From positions 4,082,404-4,146,403 of the forward strand of contig CM119268.1 in the NCBI GenBank assembly GCA_051294375.1: a stretch of 64,000 nucleotides of DNA, in the 5' to 3' direction. Position numbers and translations under genes: made by a program. Positions 19,817-30,340 of the stretch are shown in pieces. Positions within the stretch are counted from its first letter, which is position 1, and each line of letters opens with the position of its first letter. Source of the DNA: Paraspadella gotoi (lineage: Eukaryota; Chaetognatha). Below the pieces are notes generated by a model. That model had not been told where the DNA came from, ran no database searches, and saw only the letters and a program-made list of their open reading frames with translations.

Positions 19817-20275
19817 GGAGGAAACAGAGTGGAAAAGACAAAGAAATAAAAAAAAGGAAATATGGAGGAAAATGGAGGAAAGAAAAGGGGGAAAAGAGGA
19901 AACAGAATGGAAGAGACAAAGAAATAAAAAAAAGAAATATGGAGGAAAAGGGAGAAAAGGGAAGAGTGAAAAGAGGAAACAGAGTGGAGAAGACAAAGGA
20001 ATAAAAAAAAAGAAATATGGAGGAAAATGGAGGAAATAAAAGGGGGAAAAGAGGAAACAGAGTGGAGAAGTCAAAGGAATAAAAAAAAGGAAATATGGAG
20101 GAAAATGGAGGAAAGAAAAGGGGGAAAAGAGGAAACAGAATGGAAGAGACAAAGAAATAAAAAAAAGAAATATGGAGGAAAAGGGAGAAAAGGGAAGAGT
20201 GAAAAGAGGAAACAGAGTGGAGAAGACAAAGGAATAAAAAAAAAGGAAAGATGGTGGAAAAGGGAGAAAAATTAG
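19817..20275. repeat. Minisatellite, about 78-bp unit, six copies
   Basis: GAGGAAACAG starts each unit at about 19817, 19896, 19972, 20051, 20129 and 20206. Each unit carries AGTGGA/GAATGGA, GACAAAG, AATAAAAAAA and a GGAAATATGGAGGAAAA-like end. Alternate units resemble each other more closely, so a higher-order two-unit repeat is possible. Confidence 0.85.
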
Positions 20276-20305
20276 AGGAGAGGATAAGAAAAAGGGGAAG
20301 GATGA

Positions 20306-20576
20306 TAAATTATTTCTTTTTAAATTTTTAACATTTTTCTTTTTCTCTTATAGTACGTACAACTTGTTTTTTCTCATTTTCCCCTTTTTTTAACTTTCCT
20401 CCAATTTTTCTTATTTATAATTCAATTGTCTTTTCCAAAAGTAGTGGAAAAGATAATTGAAAATTATATAAGAAAGAGTGTAGGAAAGTTAAAAAAAGGG
20501 GAAAATGAGAAAAAACAAGCTGTACGTACAATAAGAGAAATAGAAAAATGTTAAAAATTTAAAAAGAAATAATTTA
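20306..20576. mobile_element. 271-bp hairpin element (MITE-like)
   Basis: TAAATTATTTCTTTTTAAAT at the left end and its reverse complement at 20557-20576 bound two arms of about 130 bp. Within them CTTATAGTACGTACAACTTG pairs with CAAGCTGTACGTACAATAAG, and CCCCTTTTTTTAACTTTCCT with AGGAAAGTTAAAAAAAGGGG. The loop is about AAAAGTAGTG near 20437-20446. It interrupts the purine-rich strand. No coding capacity. I could not find a clear target-site duplication because the flanks are simple sequence. Confidence 0.85.
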
Positions 20577-21749
20577 AAAAGTGAAAAAAATAGGGAAACG
20601 AAAATATAAACAAATGCTAATGCATTTTAAATACGGAAAAAAGAAGTAAAATATATAAAAAAAATATAAAGAAACAAAGAACATAAAAAATAAATAACTA
20701 AGAACCATGTCAAATTAAAAATCCCACTGATTCTTAATTACCTTTCATTTTTCACGTTTCCGAGTCGTCGCTCAAACTTATAATATTATTCTTTTCTTTG
20801 GCTAATTATCTTTTTTTCGTTTTTCCTATTTAAGCGTCGGATCTCCCATCGGCATAGGACGGGGCGTCAGAGCGAGGAAAAAGAAAAGAAAAGAAAACAA
20901 GAAAAGATCGAAAAGGGAGGAAAAAGAAAGAAAATAAAGGGAAAAAAAGGAAGAAAGAAAAAAAAAGAAAATAAAAAAGGAAGGTAAATGAAAAATGAAA
21001 AAAAGAAAAAAATAAGTAAAGAAAGAAATTAATAAATAAAAAAGAAAAGAGGAAAAAAAAAAGAAAGAAAGATTAGAAAGAAAAGAAATAAAAAAAAACC
21101 AAATGAAGAAGGAAAAGAAAAAAAAAGAAAATGTGACGAAAGAAAGAAGAAAAATAAGAAAATAATGATAAAAAAAATAAAGAAAGCAAGCGGAAAATTA
21201 AAATAAAGAGAGAGAAAGAGAAAAACGTCTTTTAACAAGTGTGAAGAGACAGAAAAAAAAAAAAGAAACCGAAAAGAAAGAAAAAAAAAGGAAAGAGAAA
21301 GGTTGTGATGGAATCGCGAACTGGGGACGAAAATGAGAATGAAAATGAAGATTAAAATGATGATGAGCGGAAAAAAAATGAAATGAGGAAAAAAAAAAAG
21401 ATCAGAGATGCAGAAAAATTCAGGCGCAGGCCTGGGATTGATGGCGGGAAACGAGACTCCTTTCCTTTTCTATTTTTAAATTTTATTTTATGAAACAAGG
21501 GGTTTTTGAAAAACGTGAGGGGAGTAAGGGGTTTTTTTTTGAAAGTAGGGGAAAGTGTTTTTCATTTTTATGATTTCAACAAGGTGAGGCTATGTTTTTA
21601 TGCTCATTGGGGGTCGAGAAAGACGATTAAAATTGAGAAAGAATTGCGCGAAGTGTAGTTAGAGATTAAAAGATTTGAAATGAACATGAGAAAAAAAGAA
21701 AAACAAAGAGAGAGAGAGAGAGACGGAGAGATAGAAGAGAAGACGAGAG

Positions 21750-22300
21750 ATGAATGATGAGAGTAGAGATGAGAGAAGTGTCAAATGGCCTTTATGATAT
21801 GGCAAGAGATAAGATGATGTTTGATTGGGTGACACTAATCGGCAGGCTTAGGAAAGGAGTAAGTAAATGAGGAGAAAAAATGTGGCAAAGGTCAGGAGCG
21901 TGAGAACGAGTGAGTGGCGTGAGTAGCGTGAGTGGCGTGATCGATCACGGGAAAATACGCAATTAATAAAGTCTATATGTGATCAGATTAGAGAGAGAAA
22001 ATAAAGAAACCGTGGCGCGTGGTTAGTTCTAAGGCGCGTGGTAAGTTCTAAGGTGCGAAAGGTCAGTCGGCCTCAGCGGGAGAGAGAGAGAAACTACCTC
22101 GGGTCGATAGGTGAAGAGATGAGACGGAAAAAGGAAAAGCCGCTTCAGTCGAACGGAAAGGGTAAGTGAGATCGCGGGTGAGCAAGTTTATCGGGGTAAG
22201 TCTCGCTTCGTTTGTCGCTCGACGTTATAGGGCCTGACGAGGCGATCAGGCGTTAACAGGCGATGACTGAACAATCAGTGGCCAGAGAGAAAAAGGAGAA
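21750..22300. other. Unique-looking stretch with short tandem motifs
   Basis: GAGTGGCGTGAGTAGCGTGA repeats at 21910-21940, and GGCGCGTGG(T)TA(A)GTTCTAAGG repeats at 22013-22055. No gene frame is visible. Confidence 0.5.
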
Positions 22301-22309
22301 AATGTGATA

Positions 22310-22545
22310 CGACGTCGAGAAAATCTGTAGCCGACAGGCGTTGATCTGACAAAATTAGAAGGTGACAGGCATCCCCCTGACCAAATGATAAGCCGTGATA
22401 AAGCATGACAGCTGACAGGCGCGGCCCCGACAAAATTCATAGCTGACATTCGTTGCCCCAACAAAATGAGGTTTCGTTCCGACAAAATAGGTAGCCAACA
22501 GGCCCTGACAAATAGGTAGCCAACAGGCCCTGACAAAGTTCATAG
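22310..22545. repeat. Degenerate minisatellite, about 25-31-bp unit, ~8 copies
   Basis: Units read AGC(C/T)GACAGGCGTTG..CTGACAAAATT, then GTGACAGGCATCC..CTGACCAAATG, GCTGACAGGCGCGGCCCCGA, GCTGACATTCGTTGCCCCAA, and two close copies of GTAGCCAACAGGCCCTGACA. The Cys/Trp-containing minus-strand frames (MNFVRACWLPI...) come from this repeat. Confidence 0.8.
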
Positions 22546-23087
22546 CGGATGTAATCAGTCGCCAACAACTGAACCGAGAAGAATTTAATATTCAAAAAAT
22601 AGTTGTAAGCTGACCTCACTAATTAATCAAAAATAAATGGCAGATTTTTCTGTCATCTTTTTAAATAAATCACTCGATTCTTTTTTAAATGAAAAATAAA
22701 AGTTTTCCCAACGTCTCTCTCTCTCTCTCTTTCTCTTTCTCTCTCTCTCTCTCTTTTTTCGGTGACCGTCTCCATCTCCATCTCGCACGCGCGTTGAAAT
22801 TTCTTATTCACTCGAAATGATGGATGGCTTTGTCCGCTTTTTTTATCAAAGAGGGATGTAAATAGGAAAGAGTCAAGCCACCCGGATGAAATAGAGAATC
22901 GAAGGAGACCTTATCCCTCCATATCCAGGCGTAGTCTGTCCAGTATACTGAATACATTCAAAAAGCGGAGTCAGGATTGTTCAAAACTTATTAATTGAAC
23001 GAATCGATATTTGTACCCATTTATCGTTTGAATGTTGTCAAAAACGGAATTGATCAAGAATATGTGTACGAACAATTACAAGGGCTC

Positions 23088-23380
23088 TCTTTTCCTACAG
23101 TGCCCCAAATGTAAAAATATATTTATATTTACAACACAATCCCTAGACCTATCCCTAACCATAATCCTTACAACTAACCTACTCCTGGAATATTGAACCC
23201 TAACATCTAACCTTAATACCTAATCACTAACCCAAATACCTAACCCTAATCATTAACCAAATCCGTAATCTTAATCACTAATCTAATCATTAACCTCAAA
23301 CCTAATTTATAATTTAAAAAAAATTAATCTAAATCCGAATTTGAAATAAAATGGGCGTTCTGGTAAAATAATGCCAAAAA
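23088..23380. repeat. Short element with degenerate CCTAA (telomere-like) core, copy 1
   Basis: The core (23140-23310) is a run of diverged CTAACC / CCTAATC motifs. It is bracketed by CTCTTTTCCTACAGTGCCCC on the left and by a CCGAATTTGAAATAAAATGG / GCGTTCTGGTAAAATAATGCC end on the right. The ends are roughly inverted copies of each other (TTTTCC.A.A.TGCC against GGCGTTCTGG.AAAA). The same layout occurs at 35955-36250, 47305-47585 and 55265-55760. It is too diverged, and in the wrong context, to be a telomere end. Confidence 0.7.
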
Positions 23381-23707
23381 TGGAACGAAAATCTGTTCGA
23401 ATTTAGTCTAATGTAGTAAATCAAGTTATTTTTGCAATTTTCATACTCAACATATATAAGTATTGAGAAAAAAAAAAAGAAAAATAACACAAAATCCCGG
23501 ATGTAATAGAAAAGAAGTAGAAACCCGGATGTAATTGAATCAAGAAAGACAAAAACAACGGGGAAAACGAATTAGCTTTTTTTTTTCCTTTTCCTCTTTT
23601 AGCGATAATATCTCTAAAAGAGGGAAAAAAAGAGGAAAGAGAAAAAAAATGCTCGAGGGTGAAAAACGTAGTAATGGAGTGGAAACCACAGAAAGAGAGA
23701 CGTAGAT

Positions 23708-23779
<72 letters not shown>

Positions 23780-24007
23780 AGAGTAAATGACGAAGCAAAA
23801 ATAGAAAAAAAAACACTTTTTTTTTCAAGTTTAGTTAATTTTTTTCTCCTTTTGGCTTTTGAGTTGTTCTTTGCCTTTTTTTTTTCAAAGTGAGAAATTA
23901 GTTTCACACCTTGTCCAATGTCAACGCCCTCATCCTCTTCTCCCCTTTCCATCTTTATCTCGCGTCTACACAGTGAGAAACATAGAAATGTACAATTGCA
24001 CAAATGT

Positions 24008-24237
24008 AACATTGTACTCGGGGGGATATTGTCTAAGATGAATGTTTATTTTTTAAGTTTAATTTGTCATCTTTACTTTTATACTTTGGTTAAACTAATC
24101 AGAGTTACAAATGTTTTACCTTAGACCTAATCTAACCATGTACTCGGGGGGGGGGGATTCTCCATGACGAAGGTTTAATTTTTAAGTTCAATTTGTCATT
24201 TTATCATTAATTTAATATTTTGGTTTAACTAATGAAA
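24008..24237. repeat. Two-copy tandem repeat, ~128 bp, each starting with a poly-G run
   Basis: TGTACTCGGGGGG..ATTGTC at 24010 and ATGTACTCGGGG..(12 G)..ATTCTCC at 24138 start two units. Both continue with a GAATG/GAAGGTTTA motif, TTTTTAAGTT.AATTTGTCAT and TTGGTT(T)AACTAAT. Also present at 36890-37120. Confidence 0.8.
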
Positions 24238-24317
24238 GAAAAGCCAATCGGGATGGAGAGAAGAAAATTAGTTGGCATCTCTCGGAAAATAATCAACTAC
24301 GAACGATCCTGACGATA

Positions 24318-24320
24318 GAA

Positions 24321-24361
<41 letters not shown>

Positions 24362-24364
24362 AAC
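24318..24364 (+). repeat. (GAC)n/(CGA)n microsatellite
   Basis: A pure ACG trinucleotide run; a second, more broken one with AAC units lies at 24534-24602. Neither encodes a credible protein. Confidence 0.95.
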
Positions 24365-24728
24365 GACCCCTACAATGTTAATTCTTTATAAATAATTGCA
24401 ACGACATATCACGCCTATTACTTTAGAATCTCGAGAAAGTGCAAACCTAATTATAAATTTTAAAAATGAAAATAAACGAAATTGTTGCTGTTTTAACTTA
24501 AGCGACGAACAAAAACATTGACAACATGAACGACAACGACTACGACGACGACGACGACGACGACGTTAATATCGGGGACAACAACAACAACAACAACGAC
24601 AAGCCTCGCAGGTGAAACAACGACCGAGTTTTAATTTTCTTGTTAACTCCTCTCTTTTCCTTTGACGTTCGTTTCCCGCGGGGAATTTTCATTCATTGGC
24701 TTCCATTAGCGTCTCTCTCTCTCTCTCT

Positions 24729-24937
24729 NNNNNNNNNNNNNNNNNNNNNNNNNNNNNNNNNNNNNNNNNNNNNNNNNNNNNNNNNNNNNNNNNNNNNNNN
24801 NNNNNNNNNNNNNNNNNNNNNNNNNNNNNNNNNNNNNNNNNNNNNNNNNNNNNNNNNNNNNNNNNNNNNNNNNNNNNNNNNNNNNNNNNNNNNNNNNNNN
24901 NNNNNNNNNNNNNNNNNNNNNNNNNNNNNNNNNNNNN
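24729..24937. other. Assembly gap, 209 N, inside a (CT)n tract
   Basis: Flanked by (CT)n on the left and AAGTCGATCTGCGGCGTCGA on the right. The matching stretch in block A' (about 37648-37790) is complete and shows a (CT)n tract followed by CGGTGGGGCTTCTCGG and AAAGGAGGCCGGAA, so the missing sequence is probably that. Confidence 0.97.
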
Positions 24938-25045
24938 AAGTCGATCTGCGGCGTCGAAGTCATTTTACGTTCGATCGATCGATGAGTCGAAGACCGCGAG
25001 AGTGAGCCACGCCCACGCCGCCACCTCAATGACGCGCGAGACTTT

Positions 25046-25349
25046 TCATTCATTCATTCATTCATTCATNNNNNNNNNNNNNNNNNNNNNNNNNNNNNNN
25101 NNNNNNNNNNNNNNNNNNNNNNNNNNNNNNNNNNNNNNNNNNNNNNNNNNNNNNNNNNNNNNNNNNNNNNNNNNNNNNNNNNNNNNNNNNNNNNNNNNNN
25201 NNNNNNNNNNNNNNNNNNNNNNNNNNNNNNNNNNNNNNNNNNNNNNNNNNNNNNNNNNNNNNNNNNNNNNNNNNNNNNNNNNNNNNNNNNNNNNNNNNNN
25301 NNNNNNNNNNNNNTCATTCATTCATTCATTCATTCATTCATTCATTCAA
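25046..25349. repeat. (CATT)n microsatellite with a 244-N gap (25070-25313)
   Basis: TCATTCATTCATT runs enter and leave the gap, so the gap is very probably more of the same repeat. Block A' has the continuous but error-rich version at 37890-38205. Confidence 0.97.
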
Positions 25350-25786
25350 TAATACATATATTTATTAATTTATTTTTTCGTTTATTATTTCATTAATGCA
25401 TAGCATACAGTTATGCATTATTTTATATTCATTGTAATTTTTTTTGCCAAACCATCGATATTTCTTTTTTTTAAAGACTTTTTATCTAACTTTGTTAGTC
25501 ATTTAACTTCCATGTTTAGTAATTAAATTTTCGATACAAAACGGAAATAATCAATTCCTTATCGCTTTACCTTCCACTCGACGCCATTTTTTTCTTTCTT
25601 TTCAATTTCGCCTTCGAGTTGTGATTCTCCAGCGAATTCCATCTCGACTAAAACTTTCCTAAGTCTTCTCTCCATCGCTTTCACTTAATCTTTTTTTTTT
25701 GGTCCTCTTTTCCGATAGCGCCTCGTTTCAACTTAAATTCGGAAATAAATTTCTTTTTAGGTTAAATGATTAGAAATTGGATAGGT

Positions 25787-25850
25787 CGGTCAAAGTAAGA
25801 TGTTGGTCGTAGAATAGAGTGAATCTCGATTGGGATTCATGATTTGAGGT
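25787..25850 (-). repeat. Inverted copy of 38998-39060
   Basis: The reverse complement contains TCTACGACCAACATCTTACTT and TGACCGACCT, as at 39030-39058 in plus orientation. It lies exactly where block A stops matching block A' (GGTTAAATGAT.AGAAATT), so it marks a rearrangement or chimeric join. Confidence 0.75.
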
Positions 25851-25901
25851 CCTGGCATATCTTTATGCTTACAACAAGGTATACTATATGACATAATAAA
25901 G

Positions 25902-25904
<3 letters not shown>

Positions 25905-25948
<44 letters not shown>

Positions 25949-26845
25949 AGAGATAACAATAAAGAAAATGTAAAAGCTCTAATTGCCAGTGATTTATAGT
26001 AAAAGTAAAAAACAAAAAAGATGAGAGCAGAGGAGAATAAACAATAGATGAAACCAATTTTACTAGTTTTTCTGAATATTATCAGTAATGGGAAATATTT
26101 ATAAAACTCATACTCATTTCCAGATAGTTTTAACAACAGACTAGACGCAAGACATGATATAAAAAACTATAAATATTCAGGATATCATCTCGGCTGAATT
26201 AAAATAAAGTCGCATAAATTAAAATTAAGTTAAGTTTCAGCTTGTGATCCTCCTTTATTTCCCCCATCTACTTCACGAAACGGACACTGCTTGCTCAAGA
26301 GCTTTTTCGTGGACCGCTGAGGGTGGCCGGTGAGGAATCCTTTTCGTTGCGTGGGAGTTGGTCAAAGAAAGTGACGGATAGTAAAATCTTCATGTCACTT
26401 AGCACTAGAAAATCACGTCTTAGTTCCTTTGTCGATTATGAATCTGCGTACGTGAAGAAGTTGATTTGTTTCTTCTGATGATACTTGTGTTTGGTGTTTC
26501 AACGTTCTCTCAACATATTAGTTTGTAATTACATTTGCGGCGTTTCGACCACAAGACGTCCAAAAATCGCATATTCTCCCATTGTCACGACCAAGGAACT
26601 AAGAATAAAACGATTTCTTCCTCATGGCAACACTCCAACCCCAACCACCGCGTGAAAAGCACAATCTTGATTTCACGAGATTCACAAAAATCTCCACAAA
26701 TTTCTTTTTCTTTTTTCGAAAACAAAACTTGTTTGATAAAATTTTATATCGCTTCCATAGCAGACAGCGTGAGTCGCCCAGAACATTGAACGCATAATAA
26801 TTCAAAGGGTTTGTTCTAAATGAACTCAATTTTTTATCACAATAG
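25905..26845. repeat. Block E, copy 1 (matches 45183-46032)
   Basis: From a (GA)n tract through ATAACA.TAAAGAAAATGTAAA to ATGAACTCAATTTTT.ATCAC, this matches 45183-46032 with scattered indels. It contains CACTGCTTGCTCAAGAGCTT, GAGGGTGGCCGGTGAGG and ATCACGTCTTAGTTCCTTTG. No gene frame is preserved in both copies, so I regard it as non-coding. Confidence 0.85.
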
Positions 26846-27085
26846 CATCGCAGAAAATAACAAATCCTAACTCAAAGTAAGAAACGGATCGGAGGATCGG
26901 GAATCTCCGCGCCGTATGGATTCGCCGAATCATGAATTGGTCGAGACGGAATCGGAACTCGACCAATCAGCTTGCGAAACATAGAAATTGTAAAATAGCC
27001 CATGCCTCTGATCCTCTTCTCCAGATATAAATAAGACATAGCTTTCTTTAGAATATATCAGTAGAAATTGATCTGACTCCTGTGT
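26846..27085. other. Short spacer before the retroelement-like region
   Basis: No gene is visible. GGATCGGAGGATCGGGAATC at 26886 and TCGAGACGGAATCGGAACTC at 26940 are short internal echoes. Confidence 0.35.
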
Positions 27086-27896
27086 GTGTCTCACCGTCAT
27101 TGTAAGTTATTACTCAAGATAAAATCCCGTTTGATTTCGACCATAGAAATCCATGAGTTTTTTCCTTCGATGTGGTGGGACAGGACTTCTGGCAAGACTC
27201 ACCACTCCTACCGAAAAGCCGAAGCAACAACAACGACCACAGCCACCCACCAATGGACCCCGTACCTTCCACCTCCAACTTTCCGCCGACGCCGGAAAAG
27301 ATATACCCACCCATCCCGGCACCCAAAGGGAAACTGGATGGATTGGAGGGACCCAAACAAAACGAAGCCAAAACTCTTAACGACGATGACGGGTAGCAGT
27401 GAGGAAGAAGATGATTTAATCGCACTTTCAAACTGCCACGCGAACTGGCCAACACTGCAGACTAAACCCACGAAAGAAGAGAGTCAATCGCAAAAACAGA
27501 TGATGCAAATCGTAACATATGATCGGCAACATCAAAAATCAAAATAAAATTGATGCTCTCGGCAAAAAGAAATGCAAGCCAATGGATGCACAATAAACTC
27601 CATGACGCGACACATGTCCGGGGGACACAAAATTAATGCCATCCTCGCCAAAACTGGATATTAAGACGGAAGGAACGCCCCCACCGACCAGCGTCAATCT
27701 ACCCTACATTAACCGTGCAGCGCTCCACATGTCGTGATGCCCGCGCAACGAAGTGTCCTCGACCGACCAATCCGTGGCGCAGATCAAAGCCCCCGACGAC
27801 GCGGATCGGAAAGGCGGCGTCAGCGAACGCCCGGCTACAACCGCCGTCGCGAATCGCCGATCAAATTGGAAAAAAGGACGAAGAACGAACCCCTGA
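27086..27896 (+). pseudogene. Decayed, frame-broken coding-like DNA (possible retroelement gag 5' part)
   Basis: This part is richer in C and G than its neighbours, and plus-strand frames of 55-153 codons overlap and hand over to each other. Protein-like runs include PPTPEKIYPPIPAPKGKLDG, then SSEEEDDLIALSNCHANWPT, then KLDIKTEGTPPPTSVNLPY, and RIADQIGKKDEERTPEQYTQ, in different frames. Stops and frame changes separate them. The order and composition fit a dead gag-like gene leading into the open frame at 27897, but I recognise no zinc knuckle or capsid motif, so the identity is a guess. Confidence 0.35.
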
Positions 27897-28382
27897 ACAA
27901 TACACTCAGAATTTATACCAGGCCTAACAAAACTCAGCGGCGCCACCCCAACAAGATCGACTGAAAACAACTCCGAGCCATCCCTCGCCAAGACAAGGAA
28001 GCAACGAGATTCACGATCGAATAAACAACAGCCGCTGGCTTGGATTAGAGCCATCTTCGAGGCTTCATCCCCTAATCCGATAGCCGAGGCGGACAAACTG
28101 GCGACTCTCTCTGTCGATCCTTCAAATCACTCCAGATATGGAATTGGCCCCATCGTACAACGAAGGACTCTCGAGAAGTACGAGAAGATCCGAGAAAAAG
28201 ATAAGGCTTCCATCCCCGATTATGCCGCACACTCCCTTGTAAGGGCCTTGGAACCCTCATGCACGGCCATAACCACCAAGAACCCTGGAAATGGAACTTA
28301 CCTGCTGGAACGCCAACAGTTCTCCGAGCTAGGCAGAAGAAGATTTGATACAGGCTCAAAGGAATACTTGACCAAAAAGTGA
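27897..28382 (+). pseudogene. 161-codon open frame without ATG, probable gag-like retroelement fragment
   Basis: The frame is open from just after TGA (27894-27896) to TGA at 28380-28382 and has no methionine start, so methods that need a start codon miss it. It encodes EFIPGLTKLSGATPTRSTEN onward, then PLAWIRAIFEASSPNPIAEA, DKLATLSVDPSNHSRYGIGP, then EKYEKIREKDKASIPDYAAH and ALEPSCTAITTKNPGNGTYL. Composition and codon use look genuinely coding. The basic, Pro-rich N-terminus and the neighbourhood of broken frames suggest retroelement Gag, but no diagnostic motif is seen. Homology-like text continues past the stop to about 28560. Confidence 0.45.
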
Positions 28383-28935
28383 CGCCACCAAAGGACTTGA
28401 AAGAGCAAGGAAAACTGTCAGTACGGTGCTCTGGTGGATGAACAAAGAAAAGCTTGGTCAGCGCCCTCGTCAACCAAAGAAGAGGCCTCCCGACCAGGAT
28501 TCAACGACGCCAGCGGCAACAGCATTCTATCCAAGGAACCATGCTCCAAGAATTGAACATGTTAACGAGTTCAAATAAAGGGAATTAAGCGCCACAATAG
28601 GAAAACCTATTTACGCGTTTTCAACGAGCGATCGCGCGAACGCGCCGGAACGACCACCGCTACGACGATGCCGACACGAACGAACCGGCGCTAACGATAA
28701 CCGCCGCGGACGATCGCCCCAGGACAGCATCGCCGCTACGATGGAAAGAAATTCGAAAAGAATACTACATCGAAGGGGAACTTGGAAAAACGAAAGGGGC
28801 CGTTATTATGGCAAAAACGACGACAAGAAGGAAAGAGAGATTTTCAAAGATTCGGAAAAAGGCGAGATTTTGGTTTATGTAAATGATAAATTGGAAAATG
28901 ATTCCACTGACGATGCTCTTTTGTTGTAATAATAA
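28383..28935 (+). pseudogene. Downstream broken coding-like DNA
   Basis: After 28382 one frame reads GALVDEQRKAWSAPSSTKEE before a stop. 28600-28735 is an arginine-rich CG-rich stretch (RFQRAIARTRRNDHRYDDAD in one frame). 28741-28929 is a 62-codon ATG frame, MERNSKRILHRRGTWKNERG, ending ..ENDSTDDALLL. Such a basic stretch is usual near a Gag nucleocapsid, but no CCHC is present. Confidence 0.3.
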
Positions 28936-29177
28936 GAAAATTTGTATTATATACCCTTTGTATTCATAAAAGAAAGAAAACAGTCATATAGTCAATCGCC
29001 TAGCAAGCTTATCAGACGCTGGGCCATAAGATAAACTCAAAGAAAGCAAAAATTGAAAAACAAACAGGACATCATTAGAATAAAAAGCTTGGCAGAGAAT
29101 TGTAACAGTTTTTAAAGGTAAATCCACCCGGCAAGGATGCACAGCTACTCAAATACATCACACGAGATGAAATTAGT

Positions 29178-29202
29178 NNNNNNNNNNNNNNNNNNNNNNN
29201 NN
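29178..29202. other. Assembly gap, 25 N
   Basis: To the right of the gap, block A again matches block A' (CCAATTTTC.CTCGCGCC); to the left it does not. The gap is therefore a join between unrelated contig ends. Confidence 0.98.
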
Positions 29203-29286
29203 CCAATTTTCTCTCGCGCCAGACTTACCTCTGACAAACTGACCTTTTACACTTCGTTTTCTGACCTGATTAACCCCGAACGCTCG

Positions 29287-29291
<5 letters not shown>

Positions 29292-29345
<54 letters not shown>

Positions 29346-29475
29346 CATCCCCATCAATTCCACTATGTTGTGAACTATGGCATTCATTCATTCATTCCTT
29401 CATTCCTTCATTCATTCATTCATTCATTCATTCATTCATTCATTCATTCATTCATTCATTCATTCATTCATTCAT
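29292..29475. repeat. (CT)n followed by (CATT)n microsatellites
   Basis: (CT)n at 29292-29342 and (CATT)n at 29379-29475, with CCATCAATTCCACTATG between them. The equivalent in block A' is 39150-39375, where the repeats are broken by errors. Confidence 0.95.
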
Positions 29476-29664
29476 TATGTTAATAAAAATATCACGATGA
29501 ACGAATATTAGTTAATTAATTATTAAACAATCTTTTGTTTTTAAATTTCTTCCTTTCTTCGGCAGAGGGACGCCGTCTTCCCCTAATCTTAGGCGAGATT
29601 CTCGTAAAAACAAAAACAAAAGGATTTTTTTTCCTTCTCATTTAGAAGAAACCAATTTTCTCTC

Positions 29665-29669
29665 CGCGA

Positions 29670-29701
<32 letters not shown>

Positions 29702-30020
29702 ACAGTGACGAAAGCGACGACGACGACGGTGACGACGACGACGACAAGGACCCATGACGAAAGATGACGGCGATGACGACGAAAATAACGACATCGACGA
29801 CGACGACAAAAACAAAGTTGATGTCGACAACTGCGACGATGACGAAAACGATGACAGCGACGATGACGATGGTGAAGATGACGACGAAAAATACGAAGTT
29901 TTGGACGACGATGACAAGGATGATGACCACAAAGACGAAGATGACGACAACTACGACAATGAGGACCACAGCAGCGGCGACGACAAATACGACGACGACG
30001 AAAATAACAACGACGACAAT
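29665..30020 (+). repeat. Imperfect (GAC/GAT)n tract coding for an Asp-rich frame by chance
   Basis: The tract is built from GACGACGAC/GATGAC units. The frame at 29754-30098 is about half Asp with Glu, Asn and Lys. The same DNA in block A' (39565-39960) is frame-broken, and similar GAC tracts occur at 24.3, 37.2, 58.9 and 61.7 kb. It is best read as a microsatellite with interruptions rather than an acidic protein gene. Confidence 0.75.
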
Positions 30021-30340
30021 TGTTCTACTACGTCGGAAAAGACAACGATAAACAAGGAGGAAAGGAAACGATTAAAAAGGAAAACAAATCTGGAATAATT
30101 TAATTTAAAAAAAAAGAGAGAAATGGAACCGAGAAAATTCATGGTTTTTCTTTCATGTCTTCAGGAATGTTTTAGTATTTATTAGCCTCGTTCATAAGCG
30201 TTCAACCGTAATCTCTTTTCACTCTCTCTCTCTCTTTGACTCTCTATTGCAATTAACACCTGAGATGATTCATCCCAATTTTCATTCCTTGACGTTTCCA
30301 TTTCTTTCGATTTTCTGTCATTTTCTGTTTTTTTTCATAC
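30021..30340. other. AT-rich flank with a short (CT) tract
   Basis: No gene is seen. CACTCTCTCTCTCTCTTTGA lies near 30220. The stretch is matched in block A' at about 39960-40270. Confidence 0.4.

Larger units (their letters stand above)
19620..21720. repeat. 2-kb purine-rich strand
   Basis: The plus strand here is almost all A and G, except for the hairpin element at 20306-20576 and the 20720-20870 piece. It is built from GGAAG/GAAA/AAAGAAAG motifs. The Phe/Ser/Leu-rich frames on the minus strand are a result of this composition. Block A' has the same tract at about 32480-34630. Confidence 0.9.

Noticed and set aside
19778-20152. Phe/Ser/Pro-rich minus-strand membrane protein
   Set aside because: Complement of the purine-rich 78-bp minisatellite; the same applies to frames at 32.6-33.1 and 33.7-34.3 kb.
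22310-22545. CRISPR array
   Set aside because: Units vary along their whole length with no constant repeat and unique spacer pattern, and the genome is eukaryotic.
23100-23330. A true telomere end
   Set aside because: Motifs are heavily diverged, the run is short, the element repeats internally with paired ends and unique sequence continues on both sides.
27114-27471. Minus-strand frames of 70-113 codons and 28072-28473 minus
   Set aside because: Antisense of the plus-strand coding-like text; plus frames have more protein-like composition.
29754-30098. Asp-rich 114-codon frame as an acidic protein gene
   Set aside because: It is an interrupted (GAC/GAT)n microsatellite; the duplicate at 39.6-39.9 kb is frame-broken and similar tracts occur elsewhere without frames.
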